In this document: positions 21,722 through 33,164 of the stretch, in pieces
Layout of the letters: each line of letters opens with the position of its first letter
Position numbering within the stretch: the stretch's first letter is position 1
Position numbers and translations under genes: made by a program
Assembly: GCF_042477335.2 (NCBI RefSeq)
Contig: NC_091246.1
Location: forward strand, 177,379,001-177,443,000
Length of the DNA stretch: 64,000 bases
Source: Ovis canadensis
Taxonomy: Eukaryota > Chordata > Mammalia > Artiodactyla > Bovidae
Reading direction: 5' to 3'
Notes under the pieces: generated by a model
Seen by the model: only the letters and a program-made list of their open reading frames with translations
Told to the model about the DNA's origin: nothing
Database searches by the model: none

Positions 21722-21968
21722 TGGGACTTCCCTGGTTGGTGGTCTGGTGGTTAAGAACCCACCTTGCAATGGCAAGGGATATAGGTTTGATCCCTGTTCC
21801 AGGAACTAAGATCCCACATGCAGTGGAACAGCTAAGCCTACATGCTGCAGCTGCTGAGTTTGCACACCACAACTAGAGAGTCGGTGCTCCAGCAACTAAA
21901 GATCCCATGTGCTGCAATTAAGACCCAAGACTAAATACATACATAAATCAATAATTTAAAAAAAGATT
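21722..21968 (+). mobile_element. CHR-type SINE, long form
   Basis: The head gggacttccctggttggtgg, body accacaactagagagtcggt and an A-rich tail are present. It is followed by a 120-base AT-rich run with repeated aaaatacataa units (21975-22095). Confidence 0.9.
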
Positions 21969-22275
21969 TGTTATAAAAAGTATATTTTTTATAAAATACA
22001 TAATAAATTACATAGCAAATACATAAACATAAAATACATAACAAATAACAAATGGCTATTTGTTATAAAATACATAAATAAATAAATCTTTTTTAAAAAG
22101 GTTTTCTATAAAAAGGTTATAACTCAAGAACAGCTGGATGGAGGAGATGCATAATTGCAGGGTGTGTGAGAAGGGGTGCAGAGTTTTCAGGCCCTCTTCA
22201 GGCACCCCTCTTCCCAAATTTCCTTGTATTGACCAACCCAGAACTTCTCTGAGCCCCATCCTTTTGGTTTTTTAT

Positions 22276-22408
22276 GCATGCATGCATGCTAAGCCATTTC
22301 AGTTGTGTCCAACTCTGTGCGACCGCATAGATGGCAGCGCACCAGGCTCCTCTGTCCACAGGATTCTCCAGGCAAGAATACTAGAGTGGGTTGTCATTTC
22401 CCTCTCTG
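22276..22408 (-). mobile_element. Bov-A SINE monomer with target-site duplication
   Basis: It starts with three gcat units, then gctaagccatttcagttgtg to tgtcatttccctctc. The 13-base repeat tttggttttttat flanks it at 22263-22275 and 22409-22421. Confidence 0.93.
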
Positions 22409-22441
22409 TTTGGTTTTTTATAGAGACTTCATTATGTAGGT

Positions 22442-22651
22442 GGGCTTCCCTGGCGGCTCAGATGGTAAGCCTCTGCCTGCAATGCGGGAGACCCGGGTTC
22501 AATTCCTGGGTCGGGGAGATCCCCTGGAGAAGGAAATGGCAATCCACTCCAGCACTCTTGCCTGGAAAATCCCATGGACGGAGGAGCCTGGTAGGCTACA
22601 GTCCATGGGGTCGCAAAGAGTTGGACACAACTGAGTGACTTCACTTTCACT
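22442..22651 (+). mobile_element. Bov-tA SINE with target-site duplication
   Basis: An almost consensus copy from gggcttccctggcggctcag to gagtgacttcactttcac. The 14-base repeat ttcattatgtaggt lies at 22428-22441 and 22652-22665. Confidence 0.96.
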
Positions 22652-22965
22652 TTCATTATGTAGGTAAGATTCATTAAATCACTGGCCTTGACAACTGATT
22701 CAACCTCCAGCCCCCTTCCCTCCCCAGAGGTTTCAGGTTGGACTGAACCCTCTAGTCAACTAGACCCCTCCTCAGGTCCTTTTCAAACGCCATTTCATTA
22801 ACATAAATTCAGGTGTGGTTGGAAGTGAGGGATTTGTTATAAATACTAAGGTACCTTTATTGGTCTTTTTACATGGGAATTCCAAGAGTTTTAGGAGCTC
22901 TGTGCCAGGAGAGGAGGTGAAGGCCAAATAAATATTTCTTAATATATATCACACACAGTGTTCAG

Positions 22966-23101
22966 ACTCTCCTGGTGGTCCAGTCCTTAAGACTCTGCGT
23001 TCTCAATGCAGGTTTGATTCCCGGTCAGGGAACTAGATCCCACATGCCACAACCAAATGAATATATGACTAAATAAGGTGCCTTAAAGCAAATAAATAAA
23101 T
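22966..23101 (+). mobile_element. CHR-type SINE, short form
   Basis: The blocks ctcctggtggtccagtcctt and ggtcagggaactagatccca are followed by an A-rich tail. It lies at the end of the old LTR (atcaca.. on both sides). Confidence 0.85.
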
Positions 23102-23105
23102 CACA

Positions 23106-23378
23106 GTATCAAGCACCTAATATTTCCCTTTTGAGAAGGTTCATTGCTTCCATACGTTCAGAACTTCTATTTGTCCAGAAAGAGCAGCAGCCAAAAGGGA
23201 GAGACTGTGTCAATGATGAGAGCCAAGTGCACGCTCTGTGTCTTCCTCCGGGTTGTTTCCCCCCAAATCGAGATTAGGTTACAGCTCCAAGGGAATCAGG
23301 AGATTCATTCAGCTCCCTAAACAGAAGTTCTCCCTGCACAATGTTCTTCTCCTGATCTAGGTTATTAAGTCCTGTGAC
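23106..23378. other. Intergenic, unique
   Basis: No gene or named repeat seen. Confidence 0.45.
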
Positions 23379-23602
23379 TCAAAGTGCAGGCTCTAGAGTC
23401 AGGTAAGTGGGCAGAGTTGAATTCTGACTACCTTTTCTAGTGTTGGTCTTGGGCAAGTTAATGTTTAAAACCCTCCTATTACTCATTTGAAAATGGAAAC
23501 AACTGTCTTATTCATCTTGTATCACTATGAGGATTAAATGGAAAACACTCAAGACAATAGCTGATACATAGTAACCACTCAGTAAATAGCAACTCATTAA
23601 CA
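23379..23602 (+). mobile_element. MIR SINE remnant, nearly full length
   Basis: The blocks tgcaggctctagagtcaggt, ttgggcaagttaatg, tatgaggattaaatgg and gatacatagtaaccactcag follow the MIR order. Confidence 0.8.
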
Positions 23603-23784
23603 TTAGAGAGAATCCTAAAATCTTTCAAATTTATGGATTCCCCAACACCATCTCAACTGCACCTTAAAGATCAAAGATCAAAGTTAACACTGAAAGTTAC
23701 ACTGAATAAATGAACTCCTTCTATATGCCTCTAAAAGTGAATTGCATGATCTCTCTTTTCTTTAATTAATTATTGATTTATTTT

Positions 23785-23985
23785 CAGGCTTCCCAAGTGG
23801 CTCTGTGGCTGCCATGCAGGAGAAACAGGAGACTTGGGTTCGATCCCTGTGTTGGGAAGATAATATGGAGGATGACATGGCATCCCACTCCAGTATCCTT
23901 GCCTGGAAAATTCTATGGTCAGAGAGCCTGACGGGCTACAATCCATGGGTTGCAAAGAGTCAAACACAAGTGAGCACACATACAC
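23785..23985 (+). mobile_element. Bov-tA SINE
   Basis: The head caggcttcccaagtggctct, body cttgcctggaaaattctatg and end tgcaaagagtcaaacacaag are recognisable. It is an older, diverged copy. Confidence 0.9.
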
Positions 23986-23999
23986 ATAGTGTGCATGTG

Positions 24000-24214
24000 A
24001 TTTTGGCTGTGCTGGGTCTTTGTTGCTGCTTACAGGCTTTCTCTAATTGCAGCAAGCTGGGGCTACTTTCTAGTTGTGGTGCTCAGTCTTTAGTAATCAC
24101 GGCATGTGGGTTCAGTTGCCCCTCGGCATGCACAGTCTTCCCAGAATAGGGATCAAACCAGTGCCCCCTATAGTAGCAGGCAGAATCTTCACCACTGGAC
24201 CACCAGTTAAGGCC
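24000..24214 (-). mobile_element. CHR-type SINE, long form
   Basis: The blocks ttggctgtgctgggtctttg, tttctctaattgcagcaagc and tcaccactggaccaccag are present. Confidence 0.9.
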
Positions 24215-25659
24215 CACATAATCTCTTGCTGAAATCCATCTTAGACTCTCTGTAACTATTAGTGTTAGAATTGTAAAATCTCCCCTATATTTACTAAGGC
24301 TTATAAAGAAAAAGAAAAAAAATGATGTCATTCTCCAGTTTGGTGATCAGTCCTGATAATGCGTCCAGTAAGCTCTTGACAAATCCAAGTTACAAAGACA
24401 ACAGCTTTATAGCCATTTCTTTTCATCTTGCTTGTAATATTGCCCATTAAATAGAAGATGTCCTCTGCCAGGTCTTGTTCATTTCAAAGCAAATTATAAG
24501 AGGTGACTCAACTGTGCACTGGGAGAAAGAATCCAATGTTTGACCAGTGGGCCACAAAGACATCTGCTTTCTGACAAGGTGACAGATCAAAGAATTGAAC
24601 CTTGGTGAATCTTAATGCCATCTGTCATCTTCCACAGTGTTCTTCATTTATTTCTTTGTGAAAGAATGACTAATGATAATTCCAACTAGAGGGCCATTTG
24701 CATATTCAAGCTCAAGTGTTACATAGAGTAGAAGAGATGTCAATTCGTTGAGAGGACAAACTCCTTCCCTCCAGACTACGATGCTTCTTTTCTACCCACT
24801 GTTAATATTAGGCTCCCTATTGAAACTCAGGGAGACAAAATAATCATTCAAGAGCTGAGCCCAAATCTATTTTCTCATTTCCAAGAACAAGAAAAAACAG
24901 TATCTTTTTCTCCTATTTTAGACTAGATTTTTTTTTTTTCCCCTAAATGTGCTCTGTAGCTGCCATTGTTCATAGGGAAAAATGATCTGGATAAAATTGG
25001 CCTAATCAGCTCTTAATCTGTGTGTCTAAGTGACTGATTACACCTCATGTTACCCACAGAAGCAGCTGCTGACACCTGGGTCCTTTTGAAAGTGCTGCTT
25101 CTGACATCAGTGCCAGGTACATGGCCCTGGAGACTCCAGCCTCTGGAGCATAGCGAAGCCGAGCCATTGCATCTGGTGGAACCAATCATAGCGCCAAAAG
25201 CCTGTTCTGTTCTCCAGATGAATGAGCATCAAGATAGCCATCCTTCCTAGATTGTGAGCAGCTGCTGGCCAACATTGCCACCTTCCAAAAGGAGAGATTT
25301 GGAAGGAATGAACCCAGGCTATGCCAGTCTGATTTGTTAGACAGTTTGATCCCGGGAACAGATTGGGAGGACTTGCTGCTGCTGGGAGACTGCACAGGGC
25401 TCTTCCTAATTACGAGGGAAACAACGAGCTGATTGGAGGTTGGAAGAAGCAGTATCACTCTCTAGCTGGCCACATGCTATCTTCAGCTCTCCCTCTGCCA
25501 GCCTGAAGCCAATATTCCTCTAGGCTGCCAACAAAGTCCACTTGGAAGAGGTTAGTGGGGTGTGAAGGATGAATTGGAAGTGTCCAAGCAGGTAGAGAGG
25601 AAAGTGTGTTTTTGGTAGAAAAAAATCTCTTAAGTCAGGCCCATGGGCTTGAAACACCA
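24215..25659. other. Intergenic, unique
   Basis: About 1.4 kb with no repeat I can name, the longest such stretch in the left half after 35.6-37.4 kb. Frames at 25047-25738 have no family resemblance. Confidence 0.5.
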
Positions 25660-26090
25660 TGATGCTTGGGTAAGTTTCTGAGGGCAGCAGTAACAAAGTA
25701 CCACAAGCTGGGTAGACAATAGATCTGCTGTCTTGCATTTTTGGAGGCTAGAAATCTGAAATCAAGGTGTACTCAGGGCCACAATCCCCATGAAGTTTGT
25801 AGGCAAGAATCGTTTCTTGCCTCTTCCAGCTCCTGGTGGTTCCTGGTATTCCCTGGCTTCTGACCGAATCATTCCAACCTCCGCCTCCATCACCACTTGG
25901 CCTTTCTCACTCTGTCACTCATGGCCTTCTTACAAGGACAGCAGTCATCACATTAGGGTCCACCCTCATCCCGTAGACCTCACGGTCCCTTGAAATATTC
26001 ACAATGACTTTATTTCCAAGTAAGGTCATGTTCACCCATGTCAAACTTTGACTTTTTTTTGGAAGACAAAATTCAACCACAACATTGGTA
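25660..26090 (+). mobile_element. Old LTR-like repeat (same pattern as 5695-6010)
   Basis: The blocks cagcagtaacaaagtaccac, ggaggctagaaatctgaaat, ggccttcttacaaggacagc and tatttccaagtaaggtcatg are in order. Confidence 0.55.
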
Positions 26091-26124
26091 GTCAGGCCCA
26101 GAGGGACTTGTAACACCATGATGC

Positions 26125-26645
26125 TTATGCAGAAAATAAGCATTACTCAGCCATGAAAAGAAACAAAATTGGGGCATTTGTAGAGATGTGGGTGGGTCTA
26201 GAGAGTGAGGGTCATACAGAGTGATGTCAAAAAGAAAAACAAATATTGGATATTAACACATATATGTGGAATCTAGAAAAATGGTATTGATGATCTTATC
26301 TGCAAAGCAGAAATAGAGACACAGACGTAGAGAACAAACATATGAACCCCAAAAGGAAAAGGGAGGAGGTGAGGTGAATTGGGAGACTGAGATTGACATA
26401 TATATACTAGTGATACTATGTACTTATACTATGTATAAATAGTATAAATAGATAACTAATGAGAACATACTGTATAGCACAGGAAATTCTACTCAATGCT
26501 CTGTGGTGATATAAGTGGGAAGGAAATCTAAAAAAGAGGGGATCTATATATATACGTATAGCTGATTCACTTTGCTGTACAGTAGAAAGCAACACAATAT
26601 TGTAAAGCTACTGTATTTCAATAAAAATTTTTTGAAAAAGAAGAA
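26125..26645 (+). mobile_element. Artiodactyl L1 3' end
   Basis: The blocks cattactcagccatgaaaag, gagtgatgtcaaaaagaaaa, tgtggaatctagaaaaatgg and gctgattcactttgctgtac end in tttcaataaaaattttttg. This copy has no SINE at its terminus. Confidence 0.88.
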
Positions 26646-27394
26646 AAGCAATGCAATAGTCTGGGTTCCCCTCCCTCATTCTTCAGTCTCATCAACTCCT
26701 TTCTTCCCCTCTGCTGAGACTTACAATACTCGTGATTATTTGTCCAGTGTGTACAAAGGGGTCACTAGTATAATCACAATTCACCAGCCCACCCTTAATA
26801 TTTTACTGGCCTCAGGATAAGATGCCAAATAGATACCCACATATCATGTGTCTAATTATTTAAAGTTATATTTTAAACTACAAGTTTCAAATATTCATAA
26901 GTTATATTCTCCTATTTTGACAAATATTCCTTCATTACTACAAGCTTTAAAAATAAATTGGAAAGCTATGGTTTTGATTTAATTGAAAATTGGCAAAAGA
27001 TCGAAGATGATCTGCCTGCATGTTCTATAGAAGGGTTGGTGATGTTAGATGAGCCATAAAATAAAACATTCATAATTCATAAATTATCATATATTTATTC
27101 CACAGAATTTCTTTTTCTTGCTTTAATTTCAGAAAATATACTAATCATTGTTGCTGTTATCAAGCTTTTCACATAACTTGTGTTTTATTGACAGTATTGC
27201 CAAATTAGACCAATTCCTTGGGTGATTACTGTTCTTAGGTAGTTTAATATTAATCTTAAGAAACTTCACTGAGGTATGAGCAACTGGAATTTTCAACAAA
27301 ATGCTTAAACAAATGCCTATATTCAGTGATGAAACATTTTCTATGTGGCAGGAACACTAGAGATTTACCTTCTTGGCAAATTTCAAGTGTTTAA
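26646..27394. other. Intergenic, unique
   Basis: AT-rich; nothing recognisable. Confidence 0.5.
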
Positions 27395-27565
27395 GACAGT
27401 ACTACTAACTATGATCAACATTTTACACGTTAGGCTCCAGAACTTATTCATTATTTTAGTTAAAACTTTGTACACTTTAACCAACATCTCCCAATTCTTC
27501 TGACCCAGAAGCCCTGAAAACCACCATTCTATTCTCTGCTTGCGTGAGTTTGACTTTCTTAGACT
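27395..27565 (-). mobile_element. Old L1-type LINE remnant
   Basis: The pattern ctaactatgatcaacatttt, gctccagaacttattcatta and accaccattctattctctgc is a complemented old L1 sequence. Confidence 0.55.
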
Positions 27566-28295
27566 CTCAAGGATGTGGAAAAGAGGTAACCCTTGTTACT
27601 GTTGGTAGGAATGTAAACAGGTGCCGTCACTAAGGGAAGCAGTATGGAGGTTCCTCGAAACATTAAATATAGAAATAACAGGACTTCCCTGGTGGTACAG
27701 TGGATACGAATCCGCCTGCCAATGCAAGGAACATGCGTTTGACCCCTGGTCTGGGAGGATCCCACATGCCGTGGAGAAGCTATGCCTGTGTGCCACAACT
27801 ACTGAGCCTACTCACTGCAACTAGTGAAGCCCGTGCGCCTAGACCCTGTGCTGCACAACAAGAGAAGCCATTCCAACAAGCAGCCCACACACTGTAACTG
27901 GAGGGTAGCCACTGCTCCGTGCAACTGGAGAAAGCCCATGTGCAACAATGAAGACCCAGTGCAGTCAAAAATAAAAGAAATAAAGAAGTTAACTAATTGA
28001 AAAAAGGATTTTTCATAGAAATGTCATGTGGTACAGCAATCCCACTTTGGGGTATTTACCCAAAGGAGATGGAATCAGTTCATTGCAGCATTATTCACAA
28101 AAATATGGAAACAACCTGTGTCTTCAGTGGGTAAGTGCATAAAGAAAACTGATATATGTATGTGCACAATGGGATATTATTTGCCCATCAAAAAGAAGGA
28201 AATTCTGCCATTTGTGACAACGTGGATAAAACTGGAGGACATAATGCTAAGTGAAATAAGCCAGACACAGACAGATACTGCATGATCTCAGCTGT
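27566..28295 (+). mobile_element. Old L1 3' part split by a CHR SINE
   Basis: The blocks ttggtaggaatgtaaacagg and ggaagcagtatggaggttcc precede the SINE. After it come gtcatgtggtacagcaatcc, cagcattattcacaaaaata and ctgcatgatctcagctg. Confidence 0.85.
27681..27990 (+). mobile_element. CHR-type SINE, long form
   Basis: The head ggacttccctggtggtacag, repeated body units (gaagcccgtgcgcc, gagaagccattcc) and an A-rich end are present. It lies inside the L1 sequence. Confidence 0.92.
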
Positions 28296-28530
28296 CTGTG
28301 TATTTTTAAATCTTCAAGCTACTTTCATATATCTCATTTCCTCTATGAAGTCATAGAATTTTAAACATTAAAATAATCTTATAAAGTTTTATTGGATTTG
28401 GCTGTGTATGTAGCTAGAGCGTCCTCTTGACTGAACTATAACCTCAGGAGCAGGGATGTTAAGAATTTTACTCATCATGGTCTAGGTAAAATAAAACAGA
28501 ATAGGTAAAATAGGTGCAAAGAGTTTCTCT

Positions 28531-28676
28531 GTGCAACTGGAGAAAGCCCGTGTGCAACTGGAGAAAGCCCGTGTGCAACAATGAAGACCCAGTGCAGTCA
28601 AAAATAAAAGAAATAAAGAAGTTAATTAATTGAAAAAAGGATTTTTCATAGAAATGTCATGTGGTACAGCAATCCA
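28531..28676 (+). repeat. Second copy of the SINE-L1 junction at 27919-28042
   Basis: About 124 bases repeat 27919-28042 almost exactly, crossing the CHR tail and the start of the resumed L1. The first 21 bases (gtgcaactggagaaagcccg unit) are doubled here. Flanks on both sides carry ataggtaaaatagg-like sequence. Confidence 0.92.
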
Positions 28677-28719
28677 CAGCAAATAGGTAAAATAGGTAAA
28701 ATAAAACAGCCAAATTCAT

Positions 28720-28960
28720 GTTTCCTTTGGTAGACTAGGAATTCTGGAGACTAGAAGCCCTTCAGCAAAAAATACTGACTAAAATAAAGTACCAATAATA
28801 CCTCTTAATCCAGAAATTCCACTTCCCATTTTCTACACAGAAATATACATGAGGAGGCAATATATACATGATATCCATACTTTATAACATAGAAAAATCC
28901 AAGAAATCAAATGTATATTTTACCCTTCCTTTACTGAGAAGCTGAGGTAAAGCTATATTA
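28720..28960 (+). mobile_element. Possible old L1 3' remnant
   Basis: The pattern taatccagaaattccacttc and cagaaatatacatgagga resembles L1 3' sequence. Confidence 0.4.
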
Positions 28961-29068
28961 CAGAATTCATCAAGGCAATTTTAAAAGGATGAAATAGGCA
29001 TATGAATATTCATAATGCAAGATTTTCAATACATACCTTACATAAAATAAAAGGCAAATTGAAATAAA

Positions 29069-29245
29069 ATTGATTTTGACTTCAAAGTTAATGCTTGGGT
29101 TATGTTACAATTACATCTTTTGTTTAGGATATCGGGCTATACTTCCTGTTCCTCTACATCTTTCTGAACAGTTCAGTTCTGAAGTTGCTACGTGGGACAG
29201 AACAAGGTAGGCAGCCACACCAGAGGAAAGAGCAACTGTAGTGGC
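29069..29245 (+). repeat. Exon-like direct duplication, copy A
   Basis: About 177 bases are repeated at 29727-29902 (roughly 90% alike). Inside, 29128-29206 is a 79-base open segment between an acceptor-like tgtttag and donor-like ACAAG/GTAGGC. It reads GYRAILPVPLHLSEQ, then FSSEVATWDRTR. The origin is not recognised. Confidence 0.6.
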
Positions 29246-29345
29246 CCAGAGTGGAATGTTAGGGTCTGAACGGGCAAGGAAGATGCCCATGTGAACTTGA
29301 GGGGGTCGCAGAGATAGGACATAGAGTACACTCTAGAAAATTTAT

Positions 29346-29508
29346 CTGGGGCTCTCTGCTGGTTCAGTGGTTAAGAATCTGCCTTGTGGTGCAGAGGACA
29401 TGGGTTTGATGCCTGGTTGGAGAATGGGTGCTGCTACTACTGAGCCTATGTACTGCAGCTAAGACCTCATGCAGTCAGATAAATAAAAATAAATATTAAA
29501 AAAAAGGA
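29346..29508 (+). mobile_element. CHR-type SINE
   Basis: The blocks tggttcagtggttaagaatc and gacatgggtttgatgcctgg are followed by an A-rich tail (29495-29505). It lies between the two exon-like copies. Confidence 0.85.
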
Positions 29509-29726
29509 GAGTGATCAAATAAGTATATTAAAGATAGTGGGAGATAGGTTTATACTAGCAAAAAGATGGTCTGTAACTATGAAAGGGAGAATACTAAAAT
29601 GAATCCTATGGTTTAGTATTGGATTTGGAGGTATCAATGTGAACTTGTAGTGTTCAAAATACACAGACAAACACAGAATAAATGCTGAAAAAATATGTAA
29701 ATATATACGTACATATGTACATGAAT

Positions 29727-29902
29727 ATTGATTTTGATTTCAAAGTTAATGTTTGGGTTATGTTACAATTACATTTTTGTCTAGGATATCAGGCTATTCT
29801 TCCTGTTCCTCTACATCTTTCTGAACAGTTCAGTTCTGAAATCGCTAAGTGGGACAGAACAAGGTAGGCAGCCACACCAGAGGAAAGATCAACTATAGTG
29901 GC
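29727..29902 (+). repeat. Exon-like direct duplication, copy B
   Basis: The partner of 29069-29245. The core 29785-29863 is again exactly 79 bases between tttttgtctag and ACAAG/GTAGGC, and reads GYQAILPVPLHLSEQ, then FSSEIAKWDRTR. It is followed by an (AT)n run. Confidence 0.6.
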
Positions 29903-29931
29903 TATAGTACACAATAAATGTACATATGTTC

Positions 29932-29957
29932 ATATATATATATATATATATATATAT
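29932..29957. repeat. (AT)n microsatellite
   Basis: About twelve TA units next to copy B. Confidence 0.9.
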
Positions 29958-31239
29958 TCCCTCACTCTAATCCTTAAAAGCATCTGAGCCTTTCCAGTAG
30001 TAATAAGCATGCCAAGTACTCAGATCCTGTCTTCTACATACTATTTTCCATTAAAAGGACCTGGGATTCCTTGAAAAAATGCTTGATTCTAGGGCTGAAG
30101 CAGGAAGAAAAAATCAGAAACATCTCCCTATCAGGAAGCAAGGAAATGCTTAAAGAATGCTGAGACATGAAAAAGAACACAGAGGTCAGCTTGGTGAAGG
30201 AAGCCCTCACTGGGCAAAATCAGGGAAACTTTGACCATCAAAAGAATATAACCCATTGCATACAATAGAAAATCATGTTCATATAAATAAATACATAACC
30301 AACCAAAAAAGTCTCATGAAGCATGGGATACTTACATGGTTTCAAAGTAACTCCTCGCAAAATGTTTAGTTTTAAAAAGATTAAAAAGCTGCCTTTCAGT
30401 GGAAAAGCCCTGCTAACAGCACATTATTAAATAATCAAGGTGAACATAATGGGATAATTGGGAATCATGTGTCACCAAATATACAATGAGAAGAACCCAG
30501 ATATACTTCTGTGATAGTCCTGCCAGTGTATTCCTGCATATAACTTCAATTTAATCATGAGAAGAAGAAAAATTCTAAACCAACTTAAAAACTCAAATTG
30601 AAAGACATTCTACAAAATAATTGGCCATGAATCTTCAAAACTGTAAAGGTCATGAAACTCAAGGAAAGACTGAAGGAGACACAAGACACATTATTACAAT
30701 CAAATGCGACATGCAAAGCTGAAGGGCAAACTTTTAAACTTTTGTCATAAAGAACATGATTGTGACACTTGGCAAAATGAGAATGGGGTATCAGTTTAGA
30801 TGGATTTAACGTACTGATGTTGATTACCTGATTTCGATGGTGCTATTGGCTAGCATCCCTGATGTAGGAAATTCACATAAAAGTATTCAGAGTTATGGAT
30901 TATCAGGTCAGTAACTTCCTCAGAACAATGCAGGAGAGTAAATTCTTTGTTCTGTACTTAGAACTTCTAGTTTGCAATTGTTTCAAAAATATTTTCTTAA
31001 AGATGATTATAAAAAAATAGTACATAAAGTCTATTCCAAATATAAAAATAGAAAAACAAAACTATGTATAACTTTACATATAGAGTTATAGAAATATGTA
31101 GAAAGAGCTTTAGATGAACAGTGGTTATTATACATTTGGGAAAAATAGTTGGTGGGGGAAGTTAGGAAGGATTCTTGTTTGTGATTCAAAATATTTCTGT
31201 ATTGTTTAAATTTTTATTCAATGATAATATATTGCCTGT
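29958..31239. other. Intergenic, probably old LINE-derived in part
   Basis: From about 30540 the sequence resembles old LINE 3' tails (ctgaaggagacacaagacac, gaacagtggttattatac near 31119), but I cannot name the family. No gene seen. Confidence 0.35.
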
Positions 31240-31716
31240 GTAAATGAGAAGGAGGAGATAAAACTATCGCTATTTGCAGATGATATGATTATTTACTTAG
31301 AAAGCTAAATTAACTTGAAAACTTCCTCATGCATGCAGTAAGAAAATTCAATAAGGTAGCAGAGTAGAAAATTAATATACACAAATCAATGGATTTCATA
31401 TATACCAGAAACAGGTTACAAAATGTAGTAGAAGAAAAAAATCCCATTTCTAATTCAGTCAAAGAAGGATATAATTTATAGGGGGAAAAAATAACAAAAT
31501 GTCAGTACTCCCTAAATTGATTTAGAAATGTAATATAATCGCAAAAATGCCAACAAGATACTTTTTAAAAAACTTCAACAAGTGATGCGAAAGTTTACAT
31601 GGAAAAATAAATGAGAAAAACAGCATGGAAAGTTCTGAAAAAGAGAAGCATTGAAAAGGGTCTAGAACTATAAGATGCTAAAACAGATAATAAATTCTTC
31701 ATAATGAAATAAAGAC

Positions 31717-31903
31717 AAGAGAACACTGCCCTGGTTGTCCAGTGGTTAAGATTCTGTGCTTCCTCTGCAAAGGTGGAGGGGTAGAGGGGGTGGGGATGGG
31801 GGGTGGGGTAGGGGTTGGTTTGATCCCTGGTCCAGGAAGATCCTGTTTAGGGCACAGTGCAGTCCAGCCAAGAAAGCAAAGAAAAGGAAAAAAAAAAAAA
31901 AAG
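31717..31903 (+). mobile_element. CHR-type SINE with expanded G-rich centre
   Basis: The blocks ctggttgtccagtggttaag and ggtttgatccctggtccagg are normal, but about 47 bases of G-rich sequence (31771-31817) replace the usual anticodon-region segment. The poly(A) is at 31888-31902. Overlapping 60-77 codon frames are artefacts. Confidence 0.88.
31771..31817 (+). repeat. G-rich expansion, G-quadruplex candidate
   Basis: Seven or more tracts of 4-7 G over 47 bases inside a SINE. Confidence 0.6.
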
Positions 31904-32344
31904 ACAAAGGAACAAAATAAAAAATAGAACAAAATAAATATTCAGAAATAGATCTATATAAAGGTGGCATCTGTAATGAGAGGCAACAAAATCGGCTTTC
32001 CAGTAGGTGATGTTGGAACAGCTAAAAAAAGTCTGTGAATCAAATAATTCAATGTTAAAAAATATATAAAGTTACTAGAGGAGAATATCAGGAAAGTCAT
32101 TTGCAAACTTGCAGTAAGTTCTTTCTACCTGAATCAAAATCTAGACACTATTAAAGAAAAGATGGGTACATTCATCTCCATAAAAATAAAAACTTCTACT
32201 CAGTAAAAAAAAAAAATACAAGCAAAGGCAAAGTATAAGTGATTAAAGTATTTATTGTCAATCTACATTAGTGCTAATTCTTCTAATACATAAAGAGCTT
32301 TTACACAAATGATGAGATTACGGTCTACACAATCTACAACATTA

Positions 32345-33074
32345 AGTGAAAGAGGAGAGTGAAAAAGTTGGCTTAAAGCTCAACATTCAGAAAACGAAGA
32401 CCATGGCATCCGGTCCCATCACTTCATGGGAAATAGATGGGAAAACAGTGGAAACAGTGTCAGATTTTATTTTTGGGGGCTCCAAAATCACTGCAGATGG
32501 TGATTGCAGCCATGAAATTAAAAGACACTTACTCCTTGGAAGAAAAGTTATGACCAACATAGATAGCATATTCAAAAGCAGAGACATTACTTTGTCGACT
32601 AAGGTCTGTCTAATCAAGGCTATGGTTTTTCCAGTGGTCATGTATGGATGTGAGAGTTGGACTGTGAAGAAGGCTGAGCACCGAAGAATTGATGCTTTTG
32701 AACTGTGGTGTTGGAGAAGACTCTTGAGAGTCCCTTGGACTGCAAGGAGATCCAACCAGTCCATTCTGAAGGAGATCAACCCTGGGATTTCTTTGGAAGG
32801 AATGATGCTAAAGCTGAAACTCCAGTACTTTGGCCAGCTCATGCGAAGAGTTGACTCATTGGAAAAGACTTTGATGCTGGGAGGGGTTGGGGGCAGGAGG
32901 AGAAGGGGATGACAGAGGATGAGATGGCTGGATGGCATCACGGACTCGATGGACGCAAGTCTGAGTGAACTCCGGGAGCTGGTGATGGACAGGGAGGCCT
33001 GGCGTGCTGCGATTCATGGGGTGGCAAAGAGTTGGACACGACTGAGTGACTGACCTGAACTGAACTGAACTGAA
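32345..33074 (+). mobile_element. BovB LINE, 5'-truncated 3' end
   Basis: A continuous 188-codon ORF2 C-terminal frame (KKVGLKLNIQKTKTMASGP-like start, [35 protein letters not shown]) ends at a TGA near 32912, shortly before the normal 3' end. The 3' terminus is gacctgaactgaactgaact. It is one of the least decayed BovB pieces here, but short of RT. Confidence 0.95.
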
Positions 33075-33164
33075 AGGGGAAAAAGAGATATATATGCTTT
33101 TTATGGGAAAAAAATGTTCCTTAAATGAAAAAAAAAAAAAATGGAAGCTTTATTCATATACATA

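Larger units (their letters stand above)
21440..23105 (-). mobile_element. Old LTR element broken by four SINEs
   Basis: Collinear pieces of one dispersed LTR-like repeat: ctgacgctgtctctttggag (21509), ctccttgggtttgattgatt (21644), attgaccaacccagaacttc (22228), tagagacttcattatgtagg (22421), ggccttgacaactgattcaa (22684), gttttaggagctctgtgcca (22890) and caaataaatatttctt (22926). The family and even its strand are not certain. Confidence 0.5.
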
